Positions 32,186-40,726 of a stretch of DNA of 64,000 nt are shown here, one piece after another. How positions within the stretch are numbered: position 1 is the stretch's first letter; every line of letters begins with the position of its first letter. The notes under the pieces were generated by a model. The model was not told where the DNA came from. It saw only the letters and a program-made list of their open reading frames with translations, and made no database searches. The stretch covers positions 124,001 to 188,000 of the forward strand of contig JAFQUM010000014.1 in the NCBI GenBank assembly GCA_017408485.1, written 5' to 3'. The position numbers were made by a program, and so were the translations under genes. The DNA is from Clostridia bacterium (GTDB lineage: Bacteria > Bacillota > Clostridia > Oscillospirales > Butyricicoccaceae).

Positions 32186-33886
32186 ATGAAAAAACTGGTT
32201 GCGCTTTTGCTTGCAATGCTGCTGCTAATGGGAAGCGTTGCTTGCGGCAAAGAAAATACAAATACTATAAAAAACAACGGCTCGACAGATGAGCCGACAG
32301 AAAGCAGTAAGTTAGAAATGCCCATCATAAGAAAAAGACCCGTAAGCCCCGAGGGTGAAGTGGATCTGCCTTCTTATGAGGTGGAAGCATTGATCGAAGT
32401 AGCCAAGGCCTATATTGCAAGAACGATTGCAAATCAATACGAGGACTCATTCAAAACAGCATTTGATGAAAGATGGTTTATACCCAACAAAGAATCGGCA
32501 GGTGACTTGTCTGTCTATTCTCCCGAATCGGCAACCTCCCAGAATACCTATTACGCTTCGTGCTCTCCTTTTATGAAGGACCTTTTTTGGCAGGCGTGGG
32601 GAGTAAACTTGACCGATACAGGCTCCTGGACGGCGGCAGAAATAGCCAAGGATAGCAAGTACAGCCTTTGGAGCTATGTTCCTACAAAGGTTGAGATAGA
32701 AGAAGAAAAAGAAAAGATCAAGACAGAGTTTTTAAGCACTCTCATCCCGGGTGATGTAATCGCTCTTTGTCATAAAGGACCTTCGGGACATATCTTGCTT
32801 TACATAGGCAACGGATGGGCGATCCACTGCACTTGCCATTACAGCACAGGCGGCGGCAATTACGATCACGGTGTAAACTCGGCAAAGATAGAAGTCGACG
32901 GAAGCGTAGAATATATCGACCTCAATACCTTCTTTGAAGAGGACAATTACTACTATTTCTGGGAAAAGGAAATATGGAGCATTCTGCGTCCTTCTGATTA
33001 TATCAAGGATATAAAGATCACCGAGCAGACCAAGCTTCGTATGGATAATCTAAGGGATATTTATGTTGAAAAAATAAGCTCCCATCCCGTAGGCTTGACC
33101 GCGCAAATAGGCGAAGAGATAACCTATGGATTCTATCTGCGAAACGACCGCGAGGAGCAGGCGACCATTGAAATAAAGGATATAGTTCCCGAAAACACAA
33201 CCTATGTGTCGGGTGCAGATGCGGTTGACGGCAAAAACCTGAGCTGGAGCGTAAGTCTGGCTGCAGGAGAAGAAAAGTTTATCCGTTATACCGTTAAGGT
33301 GAATGAAGATCCCGAACTTTACAAAAATGGCGTGATCAAAAGCAATAGCGCAACCGCGGGCGGAGTTTTGCTGCCTTGTCCAAGCATTTATATAGGCAAA
33401 AAGCTGGACGAGAGCAATCTTAAAAAGCTTGAAGAAGTTTGTGTTATCGATGAAGAAAGCGAAGTCGAGGGTATAGCGCTGGCTCGCGAGTTTTATGAAA
33501 AAGCGGGGCTCAAGCTTGATCTTCCCAATGAGACTACTCTCATAAACGAGCTGTTTATAAAGGATGATGTATATTATCAGCTTAATCCTGAAAGCTCCTG
33601 CTACAATATGGTAGTCCCCAAGCTTTACGGAGGCTTCAGAACAAACGATGACAATACTCAAAAGGGCGAGCGTACCGGCTTTATAGATTATAATCTTATG
33701 ATAGGAGATATCCTTATCTGCAGGGAGGCAAGCGCGGTCAAGACCTTTATATGTGCAGGCGAAGAGAAAATAATAGGACTGTTCGTTGGCGGCGGGCTGA
33801 TGTACGAGGGAGAAGAATACTATTCAGTTCTTCATTCGTCATTCGGTCACGATGTATACGCAGTCTTAAGAACTTCCGCTGAATAA
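32186..33886 (+). CDS. NlpC/P60-like lipoprotein with DUF11 domain, array unit 11
   Basis: 566 residues, starting 9 bases after the previous stop with an AAGGAG ribosome site. Lipobox SVAC at Cys20. NlpC/P60 part: C126 in YYASCSPFMKDLFWQAWG, H202 in SGHILLYIG, AIHCT, and GNYDHG. DUF11 part with GEEITYGFYLRND and YVSGADAVDG. The degenerate C-terminal copy has LAREFYEKAG, PKLYGGFRT, MIGDILICRE and YAVLRT, so the terminal RP motif is eroded. It is the last gene of the array and is followed by a strong terminator. Confidence 0.75.
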   Translation: MKKLVALLLAMLLLMGSVACGKENTNTIKNNGSTDEPTESSKLEMPIIRKRPVSPEGEVDLPSYEVEALIEVAKAYIARTIANQYEDSFKTAFDERWFIPNKESAGDLSVYSPESATSQNTYYASCSPFMKDLFWQAWGVNLTDTGSWTAAEIAKDSKYSLWSYVPTKVEIEEEKEKIKTEFLSTLIPGDVIALCHKGPSGHILLYIGNGWAIHCTCHYSTGGGNYDHGVNSAKIEVDGSVEYIDLNTFFEEDNYYYFWEKEIWSILRPSDYIKDIKITEQTKLRMDNLRDIYVEKISSHPVGLTAQIGEEITYGFYLRNDREEQATIEIKDIVPENTTYVSGADAVDGKNLSWSVSLAAGEEKFIRYTVKVNEDPELYKNGVIKSNSATAGGVLLPCPSIYIGKKLDESNLKKLEEVCVIDEESEVEGIALAREFYEKAGLKLDLPNETTLINELFIKDDVYYQLNPESSCYNMVVPKLYGGFRTNDDNTQKGERTGFIDYNLMIGDILICREASAVKTFICAGEEKIIGLFVGGGLMYEGEEYYSVLHSSFGHDVYAVLRTSAE

Positions 33887-33893
33887 TGCTTAG

Positions 33894-33927
33894 ATGCCTT
33901 TCGGTTTTTTACCGAAAGGCATTTTTT
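33894..33927 (+). terminator. Rho-independent terminator at the end of the array
   Basis: A perfect 12-bp stem (33894-33905 with 33911-33922) followed by six T. Confidence 0.9.
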
Positions 33928-33931
33928 ATAC

Positions 33932-33960
33932 TTTTCAAATAGATATAACAGTGGTATAAT
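33932..33960 (+). promoter_or_regulatory. Promoter of the tsaE operon
   Basis: TTTTCA (33932-33937), 17 bases, extended TG-G-TATAAT (ending at 33960). The start near 33967 excludes the TTG at 33965 as tsaE start. Confidence 0.65.
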
Positions 33961-33997
33961 ATCTTTGTATAAGTATGTGTATGATCGAGGGATAAGC

Positions 33998-34420
33998 TTG
34001 AAGGAAACAGTTTATATAACAAATAGCTACGAGCAGACAAAGGAGCTTGGCAAAAGGCTTGCCTTAGAGATGAGCAATGTGTCGGTAGTGGCGCTTTTCG
34101 GTACATTAGGTGTTGGAAAGACCGCCTTTTCTGCGGGGGTTGCCGAAGGCTTCAATTGCCGTCAAAATGCAAGCAGTCCCACATATAATATTGTTAACGA
34201 GTATTATGGTGACCGCAGAGTCTGCCATTTTGATATGTATCGTATTTCCGACAGTGATGCCCTTTATGAGATAGGCTGGGAGGAATACATCAGCTCCGGT
34301 GCGTTGTGCCTTGTTGAATGGAGCGAAAATGTAGAAGATGCCCTGCCGCACGATTGTTGGCGCATTTATATAAATAAGCTTGATGAAAACAGCAGAGAAA
34401 TAAAGGTGATAAAGTGCTGA
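33998..34420 (+). CDS. tsaE: tRNA threonylcarbamoyladenosine biosynthesis ATPase TsaE
   Basis: TsaE is the ATPase of the TsaBDE complex that makes t6A at position 37 of ANN-decoding tRNAs. 140 residues from TTG 33998, preceded by GAGGG at a good distance. The P-loop FGTLGVGKT, ASSPTYNIVNEY (switch-like) and HFDMYRI, EIGWEEYI, CLVEWSEN are family hallmarks. It overlaps tsaB by 7 bases, as in many Firmicutes. tsaD and rimI, often neighbours, are not in this operon. Confidence 0.9.
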   Translation: MKETVYITNSYEQTKELGKRLALEMSNVSVVALFGTLGVGKTAFSAGVAEGFNCRQNASSPTYNIVNEYYGDRRVCHFDMYRISDSDALYEIGWEEYISSGALCLVEWSENVEDALPHDCWRIYINKLDENSREIKVIKC

Positions 34421-35085
34421 TACTCGCATTGGATACCTCAGGAAAGACCGCCTCTTGTGCTCTCGCTCGCGATGGGGAGCTGATTGCCGAGGTCAAACAA
34501 GAAACTAATTTAAGTCATAGCCGCACGCTTCTTCCGTTGTGCGAAAAGATGCTCAAAGAGAATGAACTTAAGCTGTCAGATATAGACATATTTGCTGCCA
34601 CATCGGGTCCCGGTTCTTTTACGGGACTGAGAATAGGCATTGCTGCGGTTAAGGGCTTTGCGCTTATGGGCGACAAGCCCTGCGTTGCAGTTCCCACGCT
34701 GATCTCTGCGGCATTCGGCACAGAGGGCAACGGTGTTATCTGTGCTGCCGTACGCGCCCGTCCCGATGAGTTTTACTGTGCATTCTTTGAAAGAGCGGGA
34801 GGCAGACTTGCCCGCCTTACCTATGATGAGGTCATGACTACCGAGCAGATACTTGCCGAGGCGGCACAGCTTGAGGGTAGGATCCGTCTTTGCGGAGAGG
34901 GAAGCCGCGAGCTTTTTGACAAAGCCCCCGAGGGAATGTTTGCCTTTACAGATGTAAACCAAAGCGCGGGAGCCACCGCTCTTGCGGCATTTTATATGGA
35001 GCAGGTCTCCTGCCACGATATTAACCCCGTATATATGAAAGACTCCCAGGCGGAGCGAATGAAAAAGGAGAGAGAAGCAAAATGA
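34414..35085 (+). CDS. tsaB: tRNA threonylcarbamoyladenosine biosynthesis protein TsaB
   Basis: TsaB is the scaffold partner of TsaD in t6A synthesis. 223 residues with the ASKHA-type N-terminus ILALDTSGKTASCAL, then NLSHSRTLLPL and SGPGSFTGLRIGIAAVKG, the most conserved block of the family. The start is a GTG at 34414 overlapping the end of tsaE; an alternative start further in would remove the first conserved strand. It overlaps rpiB by 4 bases. Confidence 0.92.
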   Translation: MLILALDTSGKTASCALARDGELIAEVKQETNLSHSRTLLPLCEKMLKENELKLSDIDIFAATSGPGSFTGLRIGIAAVKGFALMGDKPCVAVPTLISAAFGTEGNGVICAAVRARPDEFYCAFFERAGGRLARLTYDEVMTTEQILAEAAQLEGRIRLCGEGSRELFDKAPEGMFAFTDVNQSAGATALAAFYMEQVSCHDINPVYMKDSQAERMKKEREAK

Positions 35086-35510
35086 AAATAGCAATAGGTT
35101 GCGACCACGCAGGCGTTGATTATAAGCTCGTAATAATCGAGCACCTCAACAAAAATGGTATTGAGACCGAGGATTTCGGCACTTATGACAAGCAGTCCTG
35201 TCATTACCCCATTTATGCAAAAAAGGTAACCGATTCGGTCGTTTCGGGTGATGCTGATTTTGGCATATTGGTCTGCGGTACGGGCATCGGTATGTCCATA
35301 GCGGCAAACAAGGTCAAGGGCATTCGCGCCGCTCACGTTACCGATTGTTTTTCCGCGGAGGCAACAAGACAACACAACAATGCCAATGTTTTGTGCTTAG
35401 GTCAGCGTATTATCGGAGAAGGCCTTGCACTGAAAATAGTGGATATCTTTATCGAGACCGAGTTCTTGGGCGGAAGACACCAAGAAAGACTTGATTTGTT
35501 TGACAAATAA
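35082..35510 (+). CDS. rpiB: Ribose-5-phosphate isomerase B
   Basis: It interconverts ribose 5-phosphate and ribulose 5-phosphate in the pentose phosphate pathway. 142 residues with IAIGCDHAG at the N-terminus, the catalytic-site motif GILVCGTGIGMSIAANK, and RAAHVTDCFSAEATRQHNNANVLCLG. Length is normal for RpiB/LacAB proteins. The ATG overlaps the tsaB stop. Its position before upp fits a link to PRPP supply. Confidence 0.92.
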   Translation: MKIAIGCDHAGVDYKLVIIEHLNKNGIETEDFGTYDKQSCHYPIYAKKVTDSVVSGDADFGILVCGTGIGMSIAANKVKGIRAAHVTDCFSAEATRQHNNANVLCLGQRIIGEGLALKIVDIFIETEFLGGRHQERLDLFDK

Positions 35511-35540
35511 TCATATTTAAATATAAGGAGCAGGAAAGAT

Positions 35541-36170
35541 ATGAAAAACGTACATGTTCTGGATCATCCTCTTATTCAGCACAAGCTGGCTATCATCCGC
35601 AAGACCACCACGGGCGTAAAAGAGTTCCGCGAGATCGTCAGCGAGATCGCAATGCTTATGTGTTATGATGCTACCCGCGATCTGCAGACAAGAACAAAGA
35701 CCATCGAGACCCCCGTTGCAAAGGCAAAGGTCAAGGTCTTGGCAGGCAAAAAGCTTGCTATCGTTCCCATTCTTCGCGCAGGTCTCGGTATGGTAGACGG
35801 AATGCTTTCTCTTATTCCTTCCGCAAAAGTTGGACATATTGGTCTGTATCGTGATCCCGTTACCCACGAGCCTATAGAATACTACTGCAAGCTGCCCGAG
35901 GATATTGAAAACAGAGATGTTATCATTGTTGATCCTATGCTGGCAACCGGCGGTTCAGCATCTGCTGCTGTTACATTCCTTAAAAAGCGCGGTGTTACAA
36001 GCATCAAGGTGCTTAATATCATTGCCGCTCCCGAGGGTGTTGAAAAACTTATGAGCGATCACCCCGACATTCAGCTTTATGTTGCCGCTCTTGACGAAAA
36101 GCTCAACGAGAACAAGTATATCGTTCCCGGTCTGGGTGACGCAGGCGACAGAATTTTCGGAACAAAGTAA
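35541..36170 (+). CDS. upp: Uracil phosphoribosyltransferase
   Basis: It salvages uracil with PRPP to UMP. 209 residues, the family length. Features: [16 protein letters not shown] at the N-terminus, the PRPP loop [13 protein letters not shown], and the C-terminal uracil-binding [17 protein letters not shown]. The ribosome site AAGGAG is well placed. It ends the operon at a bidirectional terminator. Confidence 0.95.
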   Translation: MKNVHVLDHPLIQHKLAIIRKTTTGVKEFREIVSEIAMLMCYDATRDLQTRTKTIETPVAKAKVKVLAGKKLAIVPILRAGLGMVDGMLSLIPSAKVGHIGLYRDPVTHEPIEYYCKLPEDIENRDVIIVDPMLATGGSASAAVTFLKKRGVTSIKVLNIIAAPEGVEKLMSDHPDIQLYVAALDEKLNENKYIVPGLGDAGDRIFGTK

Positions 36171-36189
36171 ACAGTTCCAATAAATAAAA

Positions 36190-36220
36190 TACCGAGGCAG
36201 CAAAGCTGCCTCGGTAAATT
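36190..36220. terminator. Bidirectional terminator between upp and the D,D-carboxypeptidase gene
   Basis: A perfect 12-bp stem (36190-36201 with 36205-36216) with an A-rich 5' flank and an ATT-rich 3' flank between convergent genes. Confidence 0.8.
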
Positions 36221-36233
36221 AAAAACTCTTTAA

Positions 36234-37604
36234 TTATCTTGAATATCTGCCCTTTCCGTATCTTTTGCGCTTTTTGTTGCGGCGGGAGAGGATGATGGTA
36301 ACAACTATCATAACAACGATAAGGGCTATCAGCACAATAACGATGATCTTGAAGATGGGACTTTCGAGGAAGTTCTTGCCCTTGTCGAGAGTTTCCATTG
36401 CCTCAGACTTGGTCAGTGTGCTTGAAGACAGCAGAGCCATCTCATATGTTCTTCCCTCAAAGGTTATCTTCAGTGTACCGACTGCCTGACCCTTTTCAAC
36501 AGGAGCCTGAATGGTTTCGGGGGCGGTGTAGCTTAAAACCACCTTGCCCGTGGTGTCCTCTCCCTCTTCAAGCAGATGTTCAAAGACAACATCGGTGTTA
36601 TAATCAAAGCTGTTGGGAATAAGGTCGGACAGTGACTTTTCAGGCAACAGAATAATGGAGGTTCCGTCGGAGGAAAGGGTTACAGGCACCTCAACAATGG
36701 GCTGAGTAGCCTTGAGCAGGGTCTGCACAGAAAAATCCTCCGCGGCGTGATCGAAGAGCGTTCTTGTGTCAATGAAACGACCGTCTCTGCCGGATTCGGT
36801 TTTTGCACTTTTAAGAACTACCGTGTAGTATGTCATCCCGTCCTTTTTACAAGCGGCGGCAAGACAGTTACCTGCAGGGGTCGTAGTTCCCGTTTTGATA
36901 CCCAATGTACCTTCATACACATATCCCGGTTGCGATTTATTGTGAAGCAGATGGTTGGTGGAGGACAGTGTATAGGACTTGGAATGCTTGTTGGTAATGG
37001 GAGTGGTTATGGTGACCTGCGATACTGTTTGGGCAAATGATTCGTTCTGCATAGCATATTGGCAAAGAACAAGCAGATCCCTTGCAGTGGTGTATTGCTC
37101 GTCATCGTGGAGGCCATGGGCATTTGTGAAGTGTGTGCCCGTCATACCAAGGTCCTCTGCCTTATCATTCATCAGGTTGACAAAGTCTTCAATACTTCCT
37201 GCTATGTTATATGCTATAACATCAGCAGTCTCGTTGTATGAAGGAACCAAAAGCAGGTCGAGCATATTTCGAAAAGCCATCTTTTCGCCGGGTATAAGGT
37301 ATTTTACTTCGCCGATGGCGGTAAGAGGATCTAAGGATGCCTTATACGCGATGAACTCAGTATCAAGATCGGGCTGCTTTTCCAAAGCCACTACAGCGGT
37401 CATTATTTTGACTAAGGATGCGGGATACATTTTGGCATCGGCATTCTTTTCAAATAAAACAGAGCTATATGTTCCGTCATCACTTTCAGCAAATAAAATT
37501 GCACTTTCTGCAAGTATATCGGGAGCGGAAGCGGCAGACACATTAAGAGGGATGAATGTCAGCGCAACAGCAAGTATACAAAGGCAGGATAAAAACTTTT
37601 TCAC
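36234..37604 (-). CDS. Serine-type D-Ala-D-Ala carboxypeptidase (peptidase S11, DacA/DacF type)
   Basis: It trims the terminal D-Ala of peptidoglycan pentapeptides outside the cell. About 456 residues from GTG at 37604; the GTG at 37616 touches its own ribosome site and is less likely. Signal peptide up to VSAAS. Active-site motifs: SxxK in YPASLVKIMTA, SxN in SYNETADV, KTG in GIKTGTTTPAG. After the catalytic and beta domains, a C-terminal hydrophobic helix (FKIIVIVLIALIVVMIVV) and a basic tail anchor it to the membrane, replacing the usual amphipathic helix. The release of D-Ala complements the alr-type genes elsewhere in the window. Confidence 0.9.
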   Translation of the reverse strand: MKKFLSCLCILAVALTFIPLNVSAASAPDILAESAILFAESDDGTYSSVLFEKNADAKMYPASLVKIMTAVVALEKQPDLDTEFIAYKASLDPLTAIGEVKYLIPGEKMAFRNMLDLLLVPSYNETADVIAYNIAGSIEDFVNLMNDKAEDLGMTGTHFTNAHGLHDDEQYTTARDLLVLCQYAMQNESFAQTVSQVTITTPITNKHSKSYTLSSTNHLLHNKSQPGYVYEGTLGIKTGTTTPAGNCLAAACKKDGMTYYTVVLKSAKTESGRDGRFIDTRTLFDHAAEDFSVQTLLKATQPIVEVPVTLSSDGTSIILLPEKSLSDLIPNSFDYNTDVVFEHLLEEGEDTTGKVVLSYTAPETIQAPVEKGQAVGTLKITFEGRTYEMALLSSSTLTKSEAMETLDKGKNFLESPIFKIIVIVLIALIVVMIVVTIILSRRNKKRKRYGKGRYSR

Positions 37605-37640
37605 CGCAAAACACACTCCTTTTAAAAATCTATCAAATAC

Positions 37641-37669
37641 ATTATAGCAATAATAACACAGCTTTTCAA
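37641..37669 (-). promoter_or_regulatory. Promoter of the D,D-carboxypeptidase gene
   Basis: On the minus strand: TTGAAA (37669-37664), 17 bases, TATAAT (37646-37641). Confidence 0.7.
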
Positions 37670-37703
37670 CTACTCAAAAATAAATTTACAGAGATGAAAA
37701 GAT

Positions 37704-38066
37704 ATGAAAAAGATCATAATAGCGGTCTGCATTGTTGCGGCACTGCTCACAGGTGTATTTATAGGCAGCTCTCAGCTGCTTAAAAGCACTATTGTGGTAA
37801 AATCAGATAACATAGAAAATATGTCCCTTCAGCCGATAGTGGCAACCCCGTCTCAAAAGACCGATGTCGGTACAAGGGTTAATATAAATACAGCCGATGC
37901 CAAGGAGCTTTGCGGCTTGCCGGGGATAGGCGAGGTTTTGGCTTTGCGTATTATTGAGTACCGCGAGAAGAACGGCGATTTTCAAAGCACTGAGGAGATA
38001 ATGGCGGTCAAAGGCATCGGTGCGGGAAAATATGACGCGATTCGTGAGTATATAAAAATCAAATAG
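37704..38066 (+). CDS. ComEA-like helix-hairpin-helix protein
   Basis: 120 residues: an N-terminal membrane anchor (IIIAVCIVAALLTGVFIGSS), a short linker, then a tandem helix-hairpin-helix domain (VNINTADAKELCGLPGIGEVLALRII, KGIGAGKYDAIREYI; each written under 30 residues of the same domain at about 60-118). ComEA binds DNA at the outer face of the membrane during competence. The comEB/comEC partners are not in the window, so a competence role is unproven. The upstream SLBB-type domain of long ComEA proteins is absent, so this is the short form. Confidence 0.8.
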   Translation: MKKIIIAVCIVAALLTGVFIGSSQLLKSTIVVKSDNIENMSLQPIVATPSQKTDVGTRVNINTADAKELCGLPGIGEVLALRIIEYREKNGDFQSTEEIMAVKGIGAGKYDAIREYIKIK

Positions 38067-38079
38067 GAGGATATTGAGT

Positions 38080-38760
38080 ATGAGAATCCTGGTAGTTGAT
38101 GACGAAGTCCTATTGGTCAAGGGAATCAAGTTCAATCTTGAAAACGACGGGTATACTGTTGATGGAGCTTATGACGGGAAAACCGCGCTTGAGCTATTCA
38201 AGGAAAACAGATATGACCTGATAATACTTGACCTTATGCTTCCTGAACTTGACGGACTTACAGTCTGCCGCAAGATCCGTGAGGAATCAAATGTTCCCGT
38301 GATAATGCTGACTGCAAAAAGCGAGGGCAGGGATAAGCTTATCGGCTTTGAGTACGGTGCTGATGACTATATCAGTAAGCCCTTTGATATCTTAGAGCTG
38401 AAGGCGCGTATCCGTGCTATTTTGCGCCGCGCAACCAAGCAGAATGACCATCCTGATGAGATATTAGAGATTGGCTCTATCAAGGTCGATCTGCTTCAGC
38501 GCACAGTCTTTTCGGGCAGGGAAGAGATCGAGCTGACCGCCAAGGAGTTTGATGTGCTGGTAACGCTTATGCGTAATCGCGGCAAAATATACAGCCGTGA
38601 AAGCTTGCTTGCAGAGGTATGGGGAAAGGATTTCCCTGCAGATATACGCACTGTTGATGTACACGTGCGCCGTTTGCGCGAAAAGCTGGAAAAAGATGAT
38701 GCAAATCCCGAATATATACTGACCAAGTGGGGAGTTGGCTATTATTTCAAAGCAGACTGA
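38080..38760 (+). CDS. OmpR/PhoP-family response regulator
   Basis: 226 residues from ATG 38080, nine bases after AGGAGG. Receiver domain: acidic pocket VVDDE, phosphoacceptor D51 in LIILDLMLPE, T in MLTAKSE, K in YISKPF. C-terminal winged helix: ELTAKEFDVLVTLMRN and RTVDVHVRRLREKLE, ending WGVGYYF. It acts as a transcription factor controlled by the histidine kinase whose gene overlaps its end by 26 bases. Resembles WalR/PhoP regulators; the signal is unknown, and the adjacent GerMN lipoprotein suggests an envelope-related function. Confidence 0.92.
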   Translation: MRILVVDDEVLLVKGIKFNLENDGYTVDGAYDGKTALELFKENRYDLIILDLMLPELDGLTVCRKIREESNVPVIMLTAKSEGRDKLIGFEYGADDYISKPFDILELKARIRAILRRATKQNDHPDEILEIGSIKVDLLQRTVFSGREEIELTAKEFDVLVTLMRNRGKIYSRESLLAEVWGKDFPADIRTVDVHVRRLREKLEKDDANPEYILTKWGVGYYFKAD

Positions 38761-40177
38761 TATTCTGCGCACCCCTCAGGGACTGCGTAGAAAAATACTG
38801 TTCATCTATGCATTGATGTTAGGAATAGTATTGGTCATCGTTAATATCTACCCTGTGCGGATAATGGAAAGGCAGATAGTGGACACCGCCCGCGACAATA
38901 TGCTTTCCGATGTTACCGCGCTTTCTTCCATACTGCGTCAAAGCTCTGAACTCAGTCCCGACACCATCAGCAGTGCTATTGGTGTGCTTCGTCTGGATGA
39001 ACAAAACCGACGGATAATAGTTACCGATCCCAGCGGACTTGTGCTCTATGACAGCTCATCAAAGAACTCGGTGAAGGGCAAGGTGGTCGTTTATGCCGAG
39101 ATAATTACCGCCTTAGGCGGCGAGGATGTCTTTTATTGCATCCACGAGGAGGGCGCCTTTGATGAATGGGCAGCGGCTCCCATAATGCGCGGAAATCTTA
39201 TTGAGGGAGCGGTGTATTTTTATCAGCAGGATGTTGAAAGTGCCAAGCTTTTAGGCTCTGTCGAAAGTAATATCCGCCTTGTCTCTTTTGCCGCTTTGGG
39301 ACTGTCCATCGTGGCGATGCTCATATTTAACCGCAGTCTGGGAAAGAGGTTTTCCGCACTTTTGGTGGGGGTCAGAGAGGCGGGCTCGGGTAATTTTAAT
39401 TATCGCATAAAGATGAAAGGCTCCGATGAACTGACACAGATAGCGGGAGAGTTCAATGAACTGAGCCATCGCATTCAGCGCAGCGAGACGGCACGAAGAC
39501 AGTTCGTTGCCGATGCATCCCACGAGCTTAAAACGCCACTCGCGTCCATTAAGTTACTTTCTGACTCGATTTCGCAGAATAAGAATATCAGCAGGGATAC
39601 TGTGGATGAGTTTTTAGGTGATATCGGTAACGAGATAGACCGACTTATACGAATAAGTGAGGAGCTTATTGCCATAAACAAGGCTGATTTTACCGCTGAA
39701 GAAAACTATGTCTGCAATATGGCGGATACCGTTGAAAGAGCGGCAGATCGTTTGAAAATAAAGGCGGAGACTGCTCAGGTAGATCTGCAGGTGTCCTGTG
39801 AGGGCGATTGTGCAGTATTTGCCACCGATGACGGCATTTATCATATCGTATTTAATCTTATTGAAAATGCCATCAAGTACAACCGCAAAGAGGGTAGAGT
39901 TACCGTTACTCTTAAGCGTGTGGAGGACAATGTGGTGTTCACCGTTGAAGACACGGGAATAGGCATCCCCTTGCACGAGCAGAAGAGGGTCTTTGAGCGT
40001 TTCTTCCGCGTTGATAAGAACCGTTCACGTGCAACCGGCGGCACAGGTCTCGGTCTTTCCATCGTAAAGGAATGGACCGATAAATTAGGCGGAGAGATCA
40101 CACTTAAAAGTACTTATGGCGAGGGCTCGGTATTCAAGGTGGTCCTGCCTGCTTATACGGGGGAGGCGGGAGTATGA
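38735..40177 (+). CDS. Membrane sensor histidine kinase
   Basis: 480 residues if TTG 38735 is used; the start is uncertain because GGGGAG lies directly before it, and an ATT a few codons later would be better spaced. TM1 (ILFIYALMLGIVLVIVNIYP), an external sensor region of about 130 residues, TM2 (LVSFAALGLSIVAMLIF), HAMP linker, then H-box DASHELKTPLASIKLL, N-box NLIENAIKYN, G1 VEDTGIGIP and G2 GGTGLGLSIV. It pairs with the response regulator upstream and overlaps the lipoprotein gene downstream by 4 bases. Confidence 0.92.
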   Translation: MAIISKQTDILRTPQGLRRKILFIYALMLGIVLVIVNIYPVRIMERQIVDTARDNMLSDVTALSSILRQSSELSPDTISSAIGVLRLDEQNRRIIVTDPSGLVLYDSSSKNSVKGKVVVYAEIITALGGEDVFYCIHEEGAFDEWAAAPIMRGNLIEGAVYFYQQDVESAKLLGSVESNIRLVSFAALGLSIVAMLIFNRSLGKRFSALLVGVREAGSGNFNYRIKMKGSDELTQIAGEFNELSHRIQRSETARRQFVADASHELKTPLASIKLLSDSISQNKNISRDTVDEFLGDIGNEIDRLIRISEELIAINKADFTAEENYVCNMADTVERAADRLKIKAETAQVDLQVSCEGDCAVFATDDGIYHIVFNLIENAIKYNRKEGRVTVTLKRVEDNVVFTVEDTGIGIPLHEQKRVFERFFRVDKNRSRATGGTGLGLSIVKEWTDKLGGEITLKSTYGEGSVFKVVLPAYTGEAGV

Positions 40178-40680
40178 AAAAGCTTTTATGTTTGATCCTT
40201 GTGTTGCTTTCTGCACTTTGTTTGTTTTCCTCTTGCAAGGATAACGATCACAAATTGGATATTACTAAAACGGGTACAAAAATATATATTCTCCGCAAGG
40301 ATGATGACGGAAGAATGTATTTCGACTATGAGTATGTAATTCTCAAGAGCGAAAGCAGGGAAGACCGCGCAAGAGAGATGCTGGAGATGCTTAAAAATCC
40401 CGGTATGGATGGCGCATACATCACCGTACCCGAGTACATCAATTTTGAGAACATAACCGTAAAGGGAAGCACATTGATCATCGATCTTTCTGAGAATTAT
40501 AAGTACCTAAAGCCCAAGGAAAAGACCATTGCAACTGTTTCAATATGTAAAACACTTTTGTCAGATGGTGAGACAAGATATATATCCATCAAGTGTCAGG
40601 GCGAGCCACAAGCCCCGCTCTATGAGGGGTATGTCAATAATCACACCGTTTTGCTTGATGACCGACTCTATATGGAATAA
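40174..40680 (+). CDS. GerMN-domain lipoprotein
   Basis: 168 residues with lipobox FSSC (Cys20 region), followed by a GerMN-like domain: YILRKDDDGRMYFDYEYVIL, a helix of MLEMLKNPG, YITVPEYINFENITVKGSTLIIDLSENY (shown only as the span 80-108) and a SICKTLLS helix. GerMN domains occur in spore germination protein GerM and in lipoproteins encoded beside two-component systems. Its ATGA overlap with the kinase suggests that it feeds the sensor or is part of the same envelope response. Confidence 0.75.
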   Translation: MKKLLCLILVLLSALCLFSSCKDNDHKLDITKTGTKIYILRKDDDGRMYFDYEYVILKSESREDRAREMLEMLKNPGMDGAYITVPEYINFENITVKGSTLIIDLSENYKYLKPKEKTIATVSICKTLLSDGETRYISIKCQGEPQAPLYEGYVNNHTVLLDDRLYME

Positions 40681-40682
40681 AA

Positions 40683-40716
40683 AACGCAGATCCGAGAGAG
40701 GATCTGCGTTCCTTTT
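40683..40716. terminator. Terminator between convergent GerMN and btuD genes
   Basis: A perfect 11-bp stem (40683-40693 with 40700-40710), T-rich on the plus side and on the minus side (AAAAAA upstream on plus). Confidence 0.85.
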
Positions 40717-40726
40717 ATTTATAGCT

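Noticed and set aside
10441..33886. Array of repeats as a CRISPR locus
   Set aside because: The repeated units are full coding genes of about 1.6 kb, without short direct repeats and spacers.
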